A DNA stretch of 64,000 nucleotides from Haloarcula mannanilytica (GTDB lineage Archaea > Halobacteriota > Halobacteria > Halobacteriales > Haloarculaceae), in NCBI RefSeq assembly GCF_005406125.1, contig NZ_BIXZ01000007.1, positions 62,001 to 126,000 on the forward strand, read 5' to 3'. The stretch's first letter is position 1. The number at the start of each line of letters is the position of its first letter. A program made the translations under genes and the position numbers. The notes beneath the pieces were generated by a model that worked only from the letters and a program-made list of their open reading frames with translations, was not told the origin of the DNA and searched no databases. Shown here one piece after another: positions 8,144-16,939 of the stretch.

Positions 8144-9391
8144 ATGACGTACGAAACTGTTCGCGAAACGGACCCAGCAGTAGCTGACGCTCTCACTGGC
8201 GAGCGCCAGCGACAGAACGACACGCTGGCGATGATCGCCAGCGAGAACCACGTCAGCGAGGCCGTAATGGAAGCCCAAAGCTCCGAGTTGACGAACAACT
8301 ACGCGGAAGGCTATCCAGGCGAGCGCTACTACGGCGGCTGTGAGTACGCCGACGAAGTGGAGCAGTTGGCTATCGACCGCGCGAAAGAGCTGTGGGGCGC
8401 GGACCACGTCAACGTTCAACCCCATTCAGGCTCGCAGGCGAACATGGGCGTCTATCTCGGTGTACTCGAACCCGGCGACAAGATCCTCTCGCTTGATCTG
8501 ACCCACGGTGGTCACCTCTCCCATGGCCATCCGGCGAACTTCGCCGGCCAGGTGTACGAGGTCGAACAGTACAAAGTCGACGAAGAAACCGGCTACATCG
8601 ATTACGAGGGGCTCCACGACCACGCCGAGGAGTTCGATCCCGACATCATCGTTTCGGGCTACTCCGCATACCCGCGTGAGGTCGATTTCGAACGGATTCA
8701 GGAAGCCGCTGACGCCGCCGACGCTTACCACCTCGCGGACATCGCTCACATCACTGGTCTCGTCGCTGCCGGCGTCCACGAATCGCCCGTCGGCGTCGCT
8801 GACTTCGTCACCGGCTCGACACACAAGACCATCCGGTCCGGTCGCGGCGGTATCATCATGTGCGACGAGGAGTACGCCGACGACATCGATTCCGCCGTCT
8901 TCCCCGGGACACAAGGCGGACCAGCGATGCACTGTATCGCCGGTAAGGCGGTCGGCTTCGGCGAGGCGCTTTCCCCCGAGTTCGACCAGTACGCCCAGCA
9001 AACCGTCGACAACGCAGTTGCTCTCGGCGACCGACTGCAAGAGCACGGCCTAGATCTGGTTTCTGGTGGCACGGACAACCACCTCGTCCTCATTGACCTC
9101 CGCCCGTCCCATCCCGACACGACTGGGAAGGAAGTCGAGGAGGCCCTCGAAGACGCGGGCATCGTCCTCAACGCCAACACCGTCCCCGGCGAGACACGCT
9201 CGTCGTTCAACCCCTCGGGCATTCGTGCGGGGACCCCAGGCCTGACATCACGCGGGTTCGGCGAAGACGCTTGTCGCGAGGTCGCCGATCTCATCTATGA
9301 GGTCGTCGACGCCCCACACGACGACGATGTGATCGCGGCAGTCAGCGACCGTGTGGACGAACTGACCGACGAGTACACGCTGTACGAGTAG
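8144..9391 (+). CDS. glyA: Serine hydroxymethyltransferase
   Basis: Converts serine and THF to glycine and 5,10-methylene-THF, using pyridoxal phosphate, in the cytoplasm. At 415 aa it has the usual length. Family signatures include MIASENHVSEAVMEAQSSELTNNYAEGYPGERYYGG near the N-terminus, the PLP-lysine motif TGSTHKTIRSGRGG, and GTRSSFNPSGIRAGTPGLTSRG-like text near the C-terminus (here GETRSSFNPSGIRAGTPGLTSRG). It stands alone with its own start at 8144. It shares the one-carbon theme with the convergent GcvT-like gene, folA, folD and metF. Confidence 0.95.
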   Translation: MTYETVRETDPAVADALTGERQRQNDTLAMIASENHVSEAVMEAQSSELTNNYAEGYPGERYYGGCEYADEVEQLAIDRAKELWGADHVNVQPHSGSQANMGVYLGVLEPGDKILSLDLTHGGHLSHGHPANFAGQVYEVEQYKVDEETGYIDYEGLHDHAEEFDPDIIVSGYSAYPREVDFERIQEAADAADAYHLADIAHITGLVAAGVHESPVGVADFVTGSTHKTIRSGRGGIIMCDEEYADDIDSAVFPGTQGGPAMHCIAGKAVGFGEALSPEFDQYAQQTVDNAVALGDRLQEHGLDLVSGGTDNHLVLIDLRPSHPDTTGKEVEEALEDAGIVLNANTVPGETRSSFNPSGIRAGTPGLTSRGFGEDACREVADLIYEVVDAPHDDDVIAAVSDRVDELTDEYTLYE

Positions 9392-9702
9392 CGCTGCGAC
9401 ACAGATAGTCGAATCAGTCCAAAATTTTCCTCGCTCAGGGGCCAATTCTTCGATATAGCGGCTTGCCGCCTGTTCCGTCGCGACCCAGAGGCCGACGCGT
9501 TCGCAGATTCGGTTCTGGAAACCAACGGGACGGAACGCAAACAGTCGCTGAACAAATACGCTGTCCGAACCCTCCATCGGTCCGAGGGGTGTTCCAAACG
9601 GAGTGCACTCTTCAGCCGATAGCTGGGAAATCACAAAAACCGCGCATCACGATACCCCGTGCGGGGGTACGAACCGAAGGTGGGACAGACTATGGTGAGT
9701 GG
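9392..9702. other. Convergent spacer between glyA and the GcvT-like gene, with a possible gene remnant
   Basis: No clear gene. On the minus strand, 9410-9577 has coding-like text (SVFVQRLFAFRPVGFQNRI, then GLWVATEQAASRYIEEL), but this frame runs on into the antisense strand of glyA with no sensible end. It may be the remnant of a small haloarchaeal gene or chance. No promoter or terminator could be assigned. Confidence 0.3.
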
Positions 9703-11079
9703 TTAGTCTTGGCTTTCGGCTTCTTTCCGAGCGTTGAGCTTCGCCTGCTCCCGGGCACTCGGGTTGACGGACTCCTTGAACGGGACCTTGGCTGCCGTCG
9801 CGAACACCGGTTCGCCGGGTTCCTCGGCGTACTCGTCGGGGAGGTGAATCTGGAACTCCAGATCCAGCTCTTCGTCGTAGATGTCGTCGTTGAGCGGCGT
9901 GTCGGTGACTTCCTCGATCTTCTCGGCCGGGACGAAGCCCATGCCGATGTTGGTTTCGAGGTCCGGGTTGTACCACGGTGAGGTGAGGTAGCCACATTCC
10001 TCGCCCGTCTCCGGATCGGAGATGAGCCAGAAGTCCGGAGCGTAATCACGGATCGGCTCGCCTGCGATTTTGAGGCCGATGAGCTTGTGCTGGAACGGGT
10101 AGTTCCCGTTCTCGATCTGTTCTTTCTGCTCTTCGAGTGCCTCTTTTCCGATGTAGTCCGCGTCCTTGTCGTCAGGGACGTGGTACCCGAGGTTGACCTG
10201 GAACGGGGAGGTCTCGTGGTCGAGGTCCTGCCCCCAGGACATGATACCGGCCGCGATGCGACGGTGATGGCCCGGCGCAATCTGGCGGCCGCCGTGTTCC
10301 TTGACGGTCTCCATAACGGGGTCCCATACCTTTTCGGCGTCCTCGTGTGCGTTTCGGACGTAAATCTCGAACCCTTTCTCGCCGGAGAAGCCAGTCTGGC
10401 TGATGAGGACATCGGCACCGTTGATTTCGGCGTCCATCAGGCCGTAGTACGGCACATCGCTGACCTTGTCGCCGACGACATCGATCATCACGTCTTCCGA
10501 GAGCGGGCCCTGAATCTGCATCGGAGCCACGTCGATCTCGTCGATTTCGACATCGAAGTCGTTGTCGACGTTGACTCCCTGGAGCCACTGCATCAAGGTC
10601 GAGTCTGAGATGGAGAACCAGAATTCGTCCTCCTCCGGGCGCAGCAGCACTGGGTCGTTCAGGACGCCGCCGTCCTCGTTACAGAGGATGACGTACTTCC
10701 CGTCCATCGCGTCCATACCGGTGACATCACGGGTGACGACGTAGTTGGTCAGCGCCTCGGCGTCCGGGCCCTTGACCCGAATCTGGCGCTCTACGGCCAC
10801 GTCCCACAGTGTGACGCTCTCGGTGAGAGCCTCGTACTCCTTCATTGCGCCGCCGTCTTCCGGCTCGACGAATCCGCGTGGGTGGTACAGCCGGTTGTAG
10901 ACGGTACAGCGCCAGGCACCTTCCTCGTTGAAGGACTTGTGGAAGAACGGGGACTTTCGGACCCGCGTTGACACCAACATCTCGATGTTGGGATCACCGG
11001 TCTGGCGAAGGTTCCGGGGAATGGTTCGATCTGACTGGTCGACACTAGGATAGTTAGGGTGTTCCTCGTTACCGCTCAT
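9703..11079 (-). CDS. GcvT/DmdA-family aminomethyltransferase-like protein (THF-dependent demethylase candidate)
   Basis: A 458-aa protein of the glycine-cleavage T / folate-dependent methyltransferase fold. Supporting text includes YEALTESVTLWDVAVERQIRVKGPDAEALTNYVVTRDV, GGVLNDPVLLRPEEDEFWFSISDS, SQTGFSGEKGFEIYV and the C-terminal GECGYLTSPWYNP-like beta region. It is about 90 residues longer than classical GcvT and has an N-terminal RKSPFFHKSFNEEGAWRCTVYNRLYHPRGF block. No GcvP or GcvH lies nearby, so a stand-alone demethylase (DMSP, betaine-derived or other methyl donor to THF) is more likely than glycine cleavage. That is inference from family and neighbours, and the substrate is not readable. 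A minus-strand TATA-like element (taataaaaga) near 11103-11112 suggests a leaderless start at 11079. Confidence 0.75.
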   Translation of the reverse strand: MSGNEEHPNYPSVDQSDRTIPRNLRQTGDPNIEMLVSTRVRKSPFFHKSFNEEGAWRCTVYNRLYHPRGFVEPEDGGAMKEYEALTESVTLWDVAVERQIRVKGPDAEALTNYVVTRDVTGMDAMDGKYVILCNEDGGVLNDPVLLRPEEDEFWFSISDSTLMQWLQGVNVDNDFDVEIDEIDVAPMQIQGPLSEDVMIDVVGDKVSDVPYYGLMDAEINGADVLISQTGFSGEKGFEIYVRNAHEDAEKVWDPVMETVKEHGGRQIAPGHHRRIAAGIMSWGQDLDHETSPFQVNLGYHVPDDKDADYIGKEALEEQKEQIENGNYPFQHKLIGLKIAGEPIRDYAPDFWLISDPETGEECGYLTSPWYNPDLETNIGMGFVPAEKIEEVTDTPLNDDIYDEELDLEFQIHLPDEYAEEPGEPVFATAAKVPFKESVNPSAREQAKLNARKEAESQD

Positions 11080-11325
11080 GCCTGTGAAAGATGACCAGAA
11101 ATGCTAATAAAAGATATTGTTACTTGCTTCTGGGATTTATATACGGAAGGGTATTTCATTCGGATAGCGATAGTTCTCAAATCCATCGTTTACGGGTAGT
11201 AAGCATGACTGGTCAACGTATAGCTACGATGTGTGTCAGTCGGCCGATAGTGGAAACTGCAGCGGTCAAAGGATGGCCACCGGACGGGACGAGACAGTTG
11301 GTATGGCTGTGCTGTCGCCGCTCTG

Positions 11326-11823
11326 TCATTCCGACCCGCGCTCGGTGCGAGTGTATTTGACAATGTCGAACCCATCGTGTGACGTTCGGTCCCTCTCAGT
11401 CCAGTGAGACCAATCGACGGTCGGAAAGACCGTATCACCGTCGAAGGCCGTGTCGATCTCCGTCAGGAGTAGTTCGTCGGCCTGTGGGAGAAACTGTTCG
11501 TAAACGGTAGCACCACCGATGACATACGTCGTGACCGCGTCGCTGTCGTCTGCCTCCCTTAGCGCCGCTGTTGTCGACGTAACAGCTGTGACAGTATCAG
11601 GAAGCCGTTCCGGCGTCGTGGTCAGAACGATGTTCGATCGCTTCGGGAGCGGGCCGCCGAGATCCCGCTGGATGCTCTCGAAGGTCCGCCGTCCCATGAC
11701 GACTGGATGGCCGGTAGTCGTCTGCTTGAAGTGTGTCAGGTCTTCGGGATACTGCCACGGAATGTCGCCGTCGGCACCGATGACTCCGTTTGCCGCAACG
11801 GCGGCAATCAACGAGAGCTTCAT
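11326..11823 (-). CDS. folA: Dihydrofolate reductase
   Basis: Reduces dihydrofolate to THF with NADPH. The 165-aa protein starts [33 protein letters not shown], the standard substrate-binding N-terminus, followed by [11 protein letters not shown] and [24 protein letters not shown], the cofactor-binding motifs. A longer in-frame reading up to 11952 would add 43 non-homologous residues and overlap the divergent gene, so the ATG at 11823 is chosen. It lies downstream of and in the same direction as no other folate gene directly, but the window as a whole is folate-rich. Confidence 0.93.
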   Translation of the reverse strand: MKLSLIAAVAANGVIGADGDIPWQYPEDLTHFKQTTTGHPVVMGRRTFESIQRDLGGPLPKRSNIVLTTTPERLPDTVTAVTSTTAALREADDSDAVTTYVIGGATVYEQFLPQADELLLTEIDTAFDGDTVFPTVDWSHWTERDRTSHDGFDIVKYTRTERGSE

Positions 11824-11937
11824 AGACACGTCGTTGTTCGTTTCAAGGACATAAGTCCATTCCAATGCAATGCTAACTCGACACGCGCTACCGCGTCTCG
11901 CGCGCGACTTATGAGGGTCAGCCATATAAAACATCGT

Positions 11938-12213
11938 ATGGATACGATTCACCTCTCGCCCGGTCCCGATGCAGCTCAGGCCTATCGCCTGGGCATCATT
12001 ACGAGCGCAGTCGCCGGACTCACTGGTATCGTGACGCTATACTGGCTCGGTGTCCTGGCACCAATTTTTGCCGGATACGCACTCGTTCTCTTGTTCCCCG
12101 TGTATATGGTCTTCGCTGCGACGGCACTGAGTGTCTGGCTGGGGTACAACAAAGACGCGACATCGTTGCGGCCTGTGTACCGCGAAAAGGGATCGAATAG
12201 TCGGTCCGAGTAG
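11938..12213 (+). CDS. Small membrane protein of unknown function
   Basis: A 91-aa protein beginning [30 protein letters not shown], with two predicted membrane helices (about residues 18-38 and 42-66) and a short charged C-terminal tail. The start at 11938 is chosen because the preceding in-frame sequence lies antisense to folA. Divergent from folA, with a 114-base shared spacer containing an AT-rich catataaaac element before the start. I recognise no family motif. Confidence 0.6.
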   Translation: MDTIHLSPGPDAAQAYRLGIITSAVAGLTGIVTLYWLGVLAPIFAGYALVLLFPVYMVFAATALSVWLGYNKDATSLRPVYREKGSNSRSE

Positions 12214-12357
12214 CGAACCCGGTCGTAGATGTATAAAACAGACCGAAGAATCTGTATTGACGAGAGCTCAGAGATAAAGACCGACGATCAAGTCGTATAC
12301 CTGGCCGATATTCGGAGAAATTGATACAATAGTTGCTTAGTTTACTGGTTTGTGAAC

Positions 12358-13011
12358 TCACTCCTCTTTGTCAATAATCGTTGCTGCAACGAGGTTCCGC
12401 ATCCCCCGTCGGAGCCGACCGCTCATTGCTGTCGACGAGAGCCCGATTTCCTCCGCAACCTCGTTCAACGAGATGTCTCTGGGTTCTCCGAAGTAGCCGT
12501 TTTCGTAAGCGGTTATCAATGCCGTCCGCTGTTCAGCGGTCAAACCGTACGACGACTCACCGCCGGTGTCCGTGTTTCCGTATATTTCGATGATATCGAG
12601 CGAGATGTCGTTCTCGTCGGCATACTCCCATATCGTGTTGAGTGCCGCGCGGTCGGGGAGCAGTAGTCGGACGAGCCAGCCGTTACCCTTCGTCTCCGTA
12701 TGGACGAGAAACCCGTTGACATCTGTCACGACGGAGCTGATGAGTTTCGTCTCGGGAGTGTGTTCGATGTAGTATATCCCTGTCTGGTCGGTCCAGTCGA
12801 CGAGTTCGTAGCTCTGGACTGTCGGGTCGGTATCGAGCATCTCTTCGAGCCGCTCTCTGTCTTCGTAATCGATGAGGAACGGGAACACAGTTGATCCCGG
12901 GTCAGTGTTGCCCTGCGTGATCACGCGGATCGTTACGTCTTCGAGGTTCTGTAACGTCGGGACGAGAGCAAGGCGTTCGTGTTCGATGTGGATTTTTGTT
13001 GTTATTGACAT
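12358..13011 (-). CDS. HTH_10 (bacterio-opsin activator-type) transcriptional regulator
   Basis: A 217-aa haloarchaeal regulator. The C-terminal ~55 residues (LTAEQRTALITAYENGYFGEPRDISLNEVAEEIGLSSTAMSGRLRRGMRNLVAATI) are the HTH_10 domain found in Bat and its many relatives. The N-terminal ~150 residues form a beta-rich sensory region without a recognised PAS or GAF motif. It stands alone, upstream of AT-rich spacer and gene remnants. Its target is unknown; the downstream catabolic genes are candidates only by position. Confidence 0.88.
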   Translation of the reverse strand: MSITTKIHIEHERLALVPTLQNLEDVTIRVITQGNTDPGSTVFPFLIDYEDRERLEEMLDTDPTVQSYELVDWTDQTGIYYIEHTPETKLISSVVTDVNGFLVHTETKGNGWLVRLLLPDRAALNTIWEYADENDISLDIIEIYGNTDTGGESSYGLTAEQRTALITAYENGYFGEPRDISLNEVAEEIGLSSTAMSGRLRRGMRNLVAATIIDKEE

Positions 13012-13418
13012 TTTGTGGAACAGATCCTGCTATGGAAGCGTCAAAAACAGGTGCGGGTTCGACAATTGAGTGTCATCGTCTGTTGCTGGGTGTAGCTATG
13101 TTGGGCCCCCACGTCAATGTTTACATGCACAGGTGCACACACGAGGGTAACAATAAAAACCTGTCTCCAGACCCAAATAATACCGACCGCCGTGACCGGT
13201 AAGTATCTCACTATTGAAAACGACTCTGCGGATACGATCAGGGGCTGACGACATGTCGGACAACTCAGAACTCGTGTGTCAGTAATCCACTTAATTCGGT
13301 GGGTAGAACACGTATCGACAGTAACCTGTATTAACAATCGTTTATAATTAGCTGTATTAAATGCCCGAAATTATCCACCAATGAGCTTAGGGGGCTAAAC
13401 CCAGTATAGTGTATTGAA
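13012..13418. other. AT-rich spacer without a recognised gene
   Basis: Upstream of the HTH_10 gene. An open frame on the minus strand (13041-13337) has no coding character. Nothing else assigned. Confidence 0.4.
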
Positions 13419-13586
13419 ATGAATAAAACACAGAACCAGACTACCGAGGTCAGCAAGTTTTCGAACGATGATTTCTATCTACCGGCTGTCGCGCTCCCGC
13501 CGAACTTCAGTCGGATCGAAGCGGTCGTTTCCAACCTCTTCGACTTCCACGGCGTCGTGTTGATCCCGGACAGTTACAACAAGTAA
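13419..13586 (+). CDS. Short ORF, possibly a gene remnant
   Basis: A 55-codon frame with ATG and TAA, encoding MNKTQNQTTEVSKFSNDDFY, then LPAVALPPNFSRIEAVVSNLFDFHGVVLIPDSYNK. GC-rich codon use begins only after about codon 19, inside an AT-rich region, which suggests the C-terminal half is a relic of a larger gene or a small real protein. No family recognised. Confidence 0.35.
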   Translation: MNKTQNQTTEVSKFSNDDFYLPAVALPPNFSRIEAVVSNLFDFHGVVLIPDSYNK

Positions 13587-13640
13587 CTCGACACGGGATC
13601 GGGGTGGGATCCGTTCGGCAACTGACCGGTCAGCCGCGGT

Positions 13641-13869
13641 TAGTCGGGCAGTTTGTTTGTAAGGGCTTCGACGGTATCGAGATGGATGTTGAGACGCCTC
13701 TCCGCCAGTGTGGGTCGTCCGGGAAGTACGTCTCCGGGAATACGACGATGTCCGCACCGTCTCGACCGGCCTGTTCGAGATACCGGTATCTCTCGTCCGG
13801 CGTTCCTTCTTTGCCGAAGTAGACGGATTCGACCCGTGTGGCTGCGAGTGTGACCGATCTGCCTGACAT
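13641..13869 (-). pseudogene. Truncated carbon-nitrogen hydrolase (nitrilase family) remnant
   Basis: On the minus strand from the ATG at 13869 the product starts SGRSVTLAATRVESVYFGKEGTPDERYRYLEQAGRDGADIVVFPETYFPDDPHWRRG. This is the N-terminal beta-alpha unit of the nitrilase superfamily, including the VFPE glutamate of the Glu-Lys-Cys triad. The lysine and cysteine regions are missing. After ~60 residues the homologous reading ends, and a different frame gives coding-like text (LAERRLNIHLDTVEALTNKLPD) followed by a stop, as expected after an internal deletion joining two gene ends. Non-functional in all likelihood. Confidence 0.55.
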
Positions 13870-14186
13870 TCGTTCACAATATACAGACCAGCAACAAATC
13901 AGGAGGTCTGGATACAACAATGTTTAGTTGAGTATAATAAATGAACTGTATAAATATACTCATGGTATATGACATTAACCGCCTATCTCAGGGAGTGTCG
14001 CGACTACATGAAGCCTGTGAACACGAACGGATACCCGAACGAGTGGTAACCGTCGATATTCAGCCATATGTGCAAAATTATAAGAACTATATATTACTAT
14101 ATTTCTTGATAGGTTGGGTAACCAATACTCTGAAAGGCTGTCTACGACTGGACCCAGAAAGCCAAAATCCAGGTCGCCAGCGGTAA

Positions 14187-14339
14187 ATATCAAATCAGAT
14201 CGTGGCCGACTGGGAGAGCTTCGAAGCGACGAACAACAGTCTGGCTGTCCGTTACTGTGAAACCCCAGTCGAACCAAAGTGGCTATCCGCGGCCACTTCC
14301 ACCGGAGAAACCGTGTTCATCGAAATATATTCAATTTAA
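14187..14339 (+). pseudogene. Possible C-terminal gene fragment
   Basis: A 50-codon frame without a start, bounded upstream by an in-frame TAA, reads IVADWESFEATNNSLAVRYC, then ETPVEPKWLSAATSTGETVFIEIYSI and a stop. Base composition and codon use are those of haloarchaeal genes, while the surrounding several hundred bases are AT-rich and non-coding. It may be the tail of a deleted gene; no family recognised. Confidence 0.3.
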
Positions 14340-14565
14340 CACAGGAATTCGACATCAAAACAGCTGTTTTTGGCCGATAGCACAGAACATGATTACATAT
14401 TTCTATCAATCTGGAGTTCGGGCAAAGGCAAAACGTCGTAGCAACAGCACTGCAATTAGATATATTACTTTGCACTCATATTTACGGTTCTATTTGTAGA
14501 CATACTATTTAGTCAAGGCAAACTGAGACAGGTGAAATCTGACTCCAGTGGTTTCGCTCGCAGAA

Positions 14566-14577
14566 ATATTTATATAG
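14566..14577 (+). promoter_or_regulatory. TATA-like element for the aldehyde dehydrogenase gene
   Basis: An AT-rich atttatatag element lies about 30 nt before the ATG at 14601. The spacing fits a leaderless haloarchaeal promoter. Confidence 0.5.
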
Positions 14578-14600
14578 TATATTACGACTAAATCTTAACA

Positions 14601-16121
14601 ATGGGTAGTCGTAGCTCCGAATCACGAGTCCTCGAACGCCACGAAGATGCAATCGAAACGATTCATACAAAAAGTGACTTCGATGCCTGGGTTGGGGGCT
14701 GTCCAACGACCAGCGAGACAGCGGCATCGATCGTCACGTCTGACCCGGTTATCAACGAACCGATCACTACTGTGCCGAAATTCGAGAGCAAAGACGTGAA
14801 AGACGCCGTGAATACGGCGAAAGAATGCTATGAGACGACCTGGGAGGGGGTCACGAAAGCAGACCGGTCGAGGCTTCTCCACGAATGGGTCGGCGTCCTC
14901 AAAGACAACCTCGAAGAGTTGGCGCTGCTCGAATGTATCGATACTGGAAAACCGAAAACCCACGCCCGTGGTGAGGTCGAAGGGGCCATCCAGACACTCG
15001 AATACTACGCAAGCATCTGTCGGAGTCAGGACGCGCGCCAGATTGACGCGAGAGACGATCTCCACCTGTATACGCGTCACGAACCGTACGGGGTCGTCGG
15101 ACAGATCATCCCGTGGAACTTTCCGCTGTGGGCACTCGCCTGGAAACTGGGCCCGGCGATTGCGGCAGGTAACTGTACCGTTCTGAAACCGGCTTCTGAT
15201 AGCCCGCTAACCGCAATTCGGGCAGCCGAACTGTCAGCCGGAATATTCCCAGACGGAGTGATCAACGTAATCACCGGTGAGGGATCCACCGTAGGGTCCG
15301 CCATGACAGCAAACGATGACATCCGAAAGCTATCGTTCACCGGCAGCACGGATGTCGGTTCGCAGGTAATGAAATCGGCCGCAGAAAATATCGTCCCGGT
15401 GACGCTGGAGCTCGGTGGCAAATCGCCGTTTATCGTATTTCCCGACGCGGAGCTCGATAAAGTCGTGGATGCGGTTGCGGACGGAGTGTTTTACAGCACG
15501 GGCGAGATCTGCGACGCGCTTTCGCGTGCGATTGTCCACGAAGATATAGTCGATCAGTTCACTGACCGCCTCGTCGAGAAGGCGGAGTCATACGTGCTTG
15601 GCGACCCACTGGACGAGGAGACGACGATGGGTCCGCTCACGAACCGGGAGCAGTTCGAGACGGTCAAAGAGTATATCGAGATCGGCCGTCAGGAAGGTGC
15701 AACACTTCTCACTGGAGGTCGGGTCCCGGATGACAAAGCGCTAGAGGACGGGTGGTACATCGAACCGGCTGTTTTCAGCGATGTATCGAACGATATGCGG
15801 ATCGCGCAAGAAGAGATATTTGGACCGGTACAGACAGTACAGTCGTTCGAAACGTACGAGGAAGCAATTGAACTGGCGAACGATACGACGTTCGGTCTCG
15901 CAGCGGGTATCGGGACAGAGCGGACATCACTCGTCCACAATGCAGCACAGGATATCGAGGCGGGCCTGATTTACGTTAACGAATACGGTCCGATTCTCCC
16001 CGAAGCTCCCTACGGGGGGTTCAAGGACTCGGGAATCGGCAACGATCTCGGAACGGAGGCGCTAGACCACTACCAGCAGACGAAGAGCGTGTACGTCAAC
16101 CTTGATGAGCCTAGTCTCTGA
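14601..16121 (+). CDS. Aldehyde dehydrogenase, betaine-aldehyde-dehydrogenase-like
   Basis: A 506-aa NAD(P)-dependent aldehyde dehydrogenase. Visible are PWNFPLWALAWKLGPAIAAGN (Asn173), the nucleotide-binding FTGSTDVG, the general base in TLELGGKSP (Glu270) and the catalytic cysteine in GEICDALSRAIV (Cys304). The GEIC-ALSR form resembles betaine aldehyde dehydrogenases (GQICSATSR) more than classical aldehyde dehydrogenases, so oxidation of betaine aldehyde or a related amino-aldehyde is likely but not proven. It has its own promoter, and an opposite-strand gene separates it from the amidohydrolase operon. A betaine-type transporter lies 3 kb downstream. Confidence 0.82.
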   Translation: MGSRSSESRVLERHEDAIETIHTKSDFDAWVGGCPTTSETAASIVTSDPVINEPITTVPKFESKDVKDAVNTAKECYETTWEGVTKADRSRLLHEWVGVLKDNLEELALLECIDTGKPKTHARGEVEGAIQTLEYYASICRSQDARQIDARDDLHLYTRHEPYGVVGQIIPWNFPLWALAWKLGPAIAAGNCTVLKPASDSPLTAIRAAELSAGIFPDGVINVITGEGSTVGSAMTANDDIRKLSFTGSTDVGSQVMKSAAENIVPVTLELGGKSPFIVFPDAELDKVVDAVADGVFYSTGEICDALSRAIVHEDIVDQFTDRLVEKAESYVLGDPLDEETTMGPLTNREQFETVKEYIEIGRQEGATLLTGGRVPDDKALEDGWYIEPAVFSDVSNDMRIAQEEIFGPVQTVQSFETYEEAIELANDTTFGLAAGIGTERTSLVHNAAQDIEAGLIYVNEYGPILPEAPYGGFKDSGIGNDLGTEALDHYQQTKSVYVNLDEPSL

Positions 16122-16217
16122 TCCGGTGGGATCTTCTATCCCCAAATAGCAGGGCTACCGGGCCAAAGGGGGACAACGGCATCGTTCGGTAGCGAGATTC
16201 GTGGGCGGTGTTGCGAA

Positions 16218-16532
16218 CTACGGTTCGATCGTTTCTGTGACCTGTCGACGGAACTCCGACGCAGTCAACTGGTACACGTTGTTCCCGTTCTCGTCTCGAT
16301 GCCGGCGAGTCTCCGCACAGGCTGTGCCGTTGATTCGAAACGTCCAGTTACTGGGATAGTTCGGGTCTTCGCTTACCAACTCGACTTCACAGTCGTATTC
16401 CTCTTCGATTTCCTCGATAACTTCGTGGACGTAGGCTCCGTCGGTAAATCGAGACGGTTCGTATTCCGGCAATCCCATCTTCTCGCGGAGCGCTGCGTTC
16501 TTCTCCCACCATTCCGGATAATCGTGTGCCAT
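16218..16532 (-). CDS. Conserved-looking small acidic protein, unknown function
   Basis: A 104-aa soluble acidic protein (MAHDYPEWWEKNAALREKMG ... YVHEVIEEIEEEYDCEVELVSEDPNYPSNWTF ... YQLTASEFRRQVTETIEP). Codon use is typical of the genome. Two cysteines, no metal motif, no membrane span. Its upstream region contains one of the 17-bp IclR-type operator sequences (16584-16600), so it may belong to the same regulon as the amidohydrolase and OpuC-like genes. No family recognised. Confidence 0.7.
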   Translation of the reverse strand: MAHDYPEWWEKNAALREKMGLPEYEPSRFTDGAYVHEVIEEIEEEYDCEVELVSEDPNYPSNWTFRINGTACAETRRHRDENGNNVYQLTASEFRRQVTETIEP

Positions 16533-16583
16533 ACTATCCCCAGATTCTACTGCGACACACGTAGATGTTAGTGTTCGAACCGG

Positions 16584-16600
16584 ATTCTGTATTACCGAAT
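16584..16600. promoter_or_regulatory. IclR-type operator, type A, copy 1
   Basis: The sequence ATTCTGTATTACCGAAT is a near-perfect palindrome: both arms read ATTC-GTA / TAC-GAAT. Copies are found at 16691 and (inverted) at 19222, next to the IclR gene. This copy lies 52 bases upstream of the 104-aa gene and 340 bases before the amidohydrolase gene. Confidence 0.6.
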
Positions 16601-16690
16601 TCCGATCCGAAGAGCAGGGACGATTATTTATCTGAATTTTCAGAGTTTCTTACGATAACATACGTACTCCTGTTATATTCAGTCTAAATC

Positions 16691-16707
16691 ATTCTGTCAT
16701 ACCGAAT
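16691..16707. promoter_or_regulatory. IclR-type operator, type A, copy 2
   Basis: ATTCTGTCATACCGAAT, 15 of 17 bases identical to copy 1, about 107 bases downstream of it (centre to centre) and 233 bases before the amidohydrolase start. Confidence 0.6.
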
Positions 16708-16939
16708 TTGGCACGTTAGAGTGTAACATGGGTGGTGGTAACGAAGTTGTGGAGATATCGTGGGCAACCAAACAACGTAGTGTTGTCACGAACGGACCAA
16801 AACGGGCTGCTCAGGCGCAAAAAAGAACGAAGTCGAATGAGATAGTGTCCGCCATCGCAGATATTTTTCTATCGGAATGAATGAAATCTCAGCAAGCTAG
16901 AAAAAGGGTTTTATGATACTTCTGCAAAAGAAGCGGTGT

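Larger units (their letters stand above)
16533..16939. other. Divergent regulatory spacer
   Basis: No gene recognised. Holds the two type A operator copies. The AT-rich element aaaagggttttatgat lies just before the amidohydrolase start and may contain its TATA box. Confidence 0.5.

Noticed and set aside
13041-13337. 98-codon frame on the minus strand with a CPTC motif
   Set aside because: Composition and codon use are not gene-like, there is no second metal-binding pair, and it lies in an AT-rich spacer.
13941-14186. 81-codon frame on the plus strand
   Set aside because: AT-rich codons, hydrophobic patch by chance, no start signal or homologous pattern.
16913-16939. Earlier ATG for the amidohydrolase
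   Set aside because: It would add nine basic and hydrophobic residues unlike the acidic protein and would leave almost no room for the TATA element just upstream.
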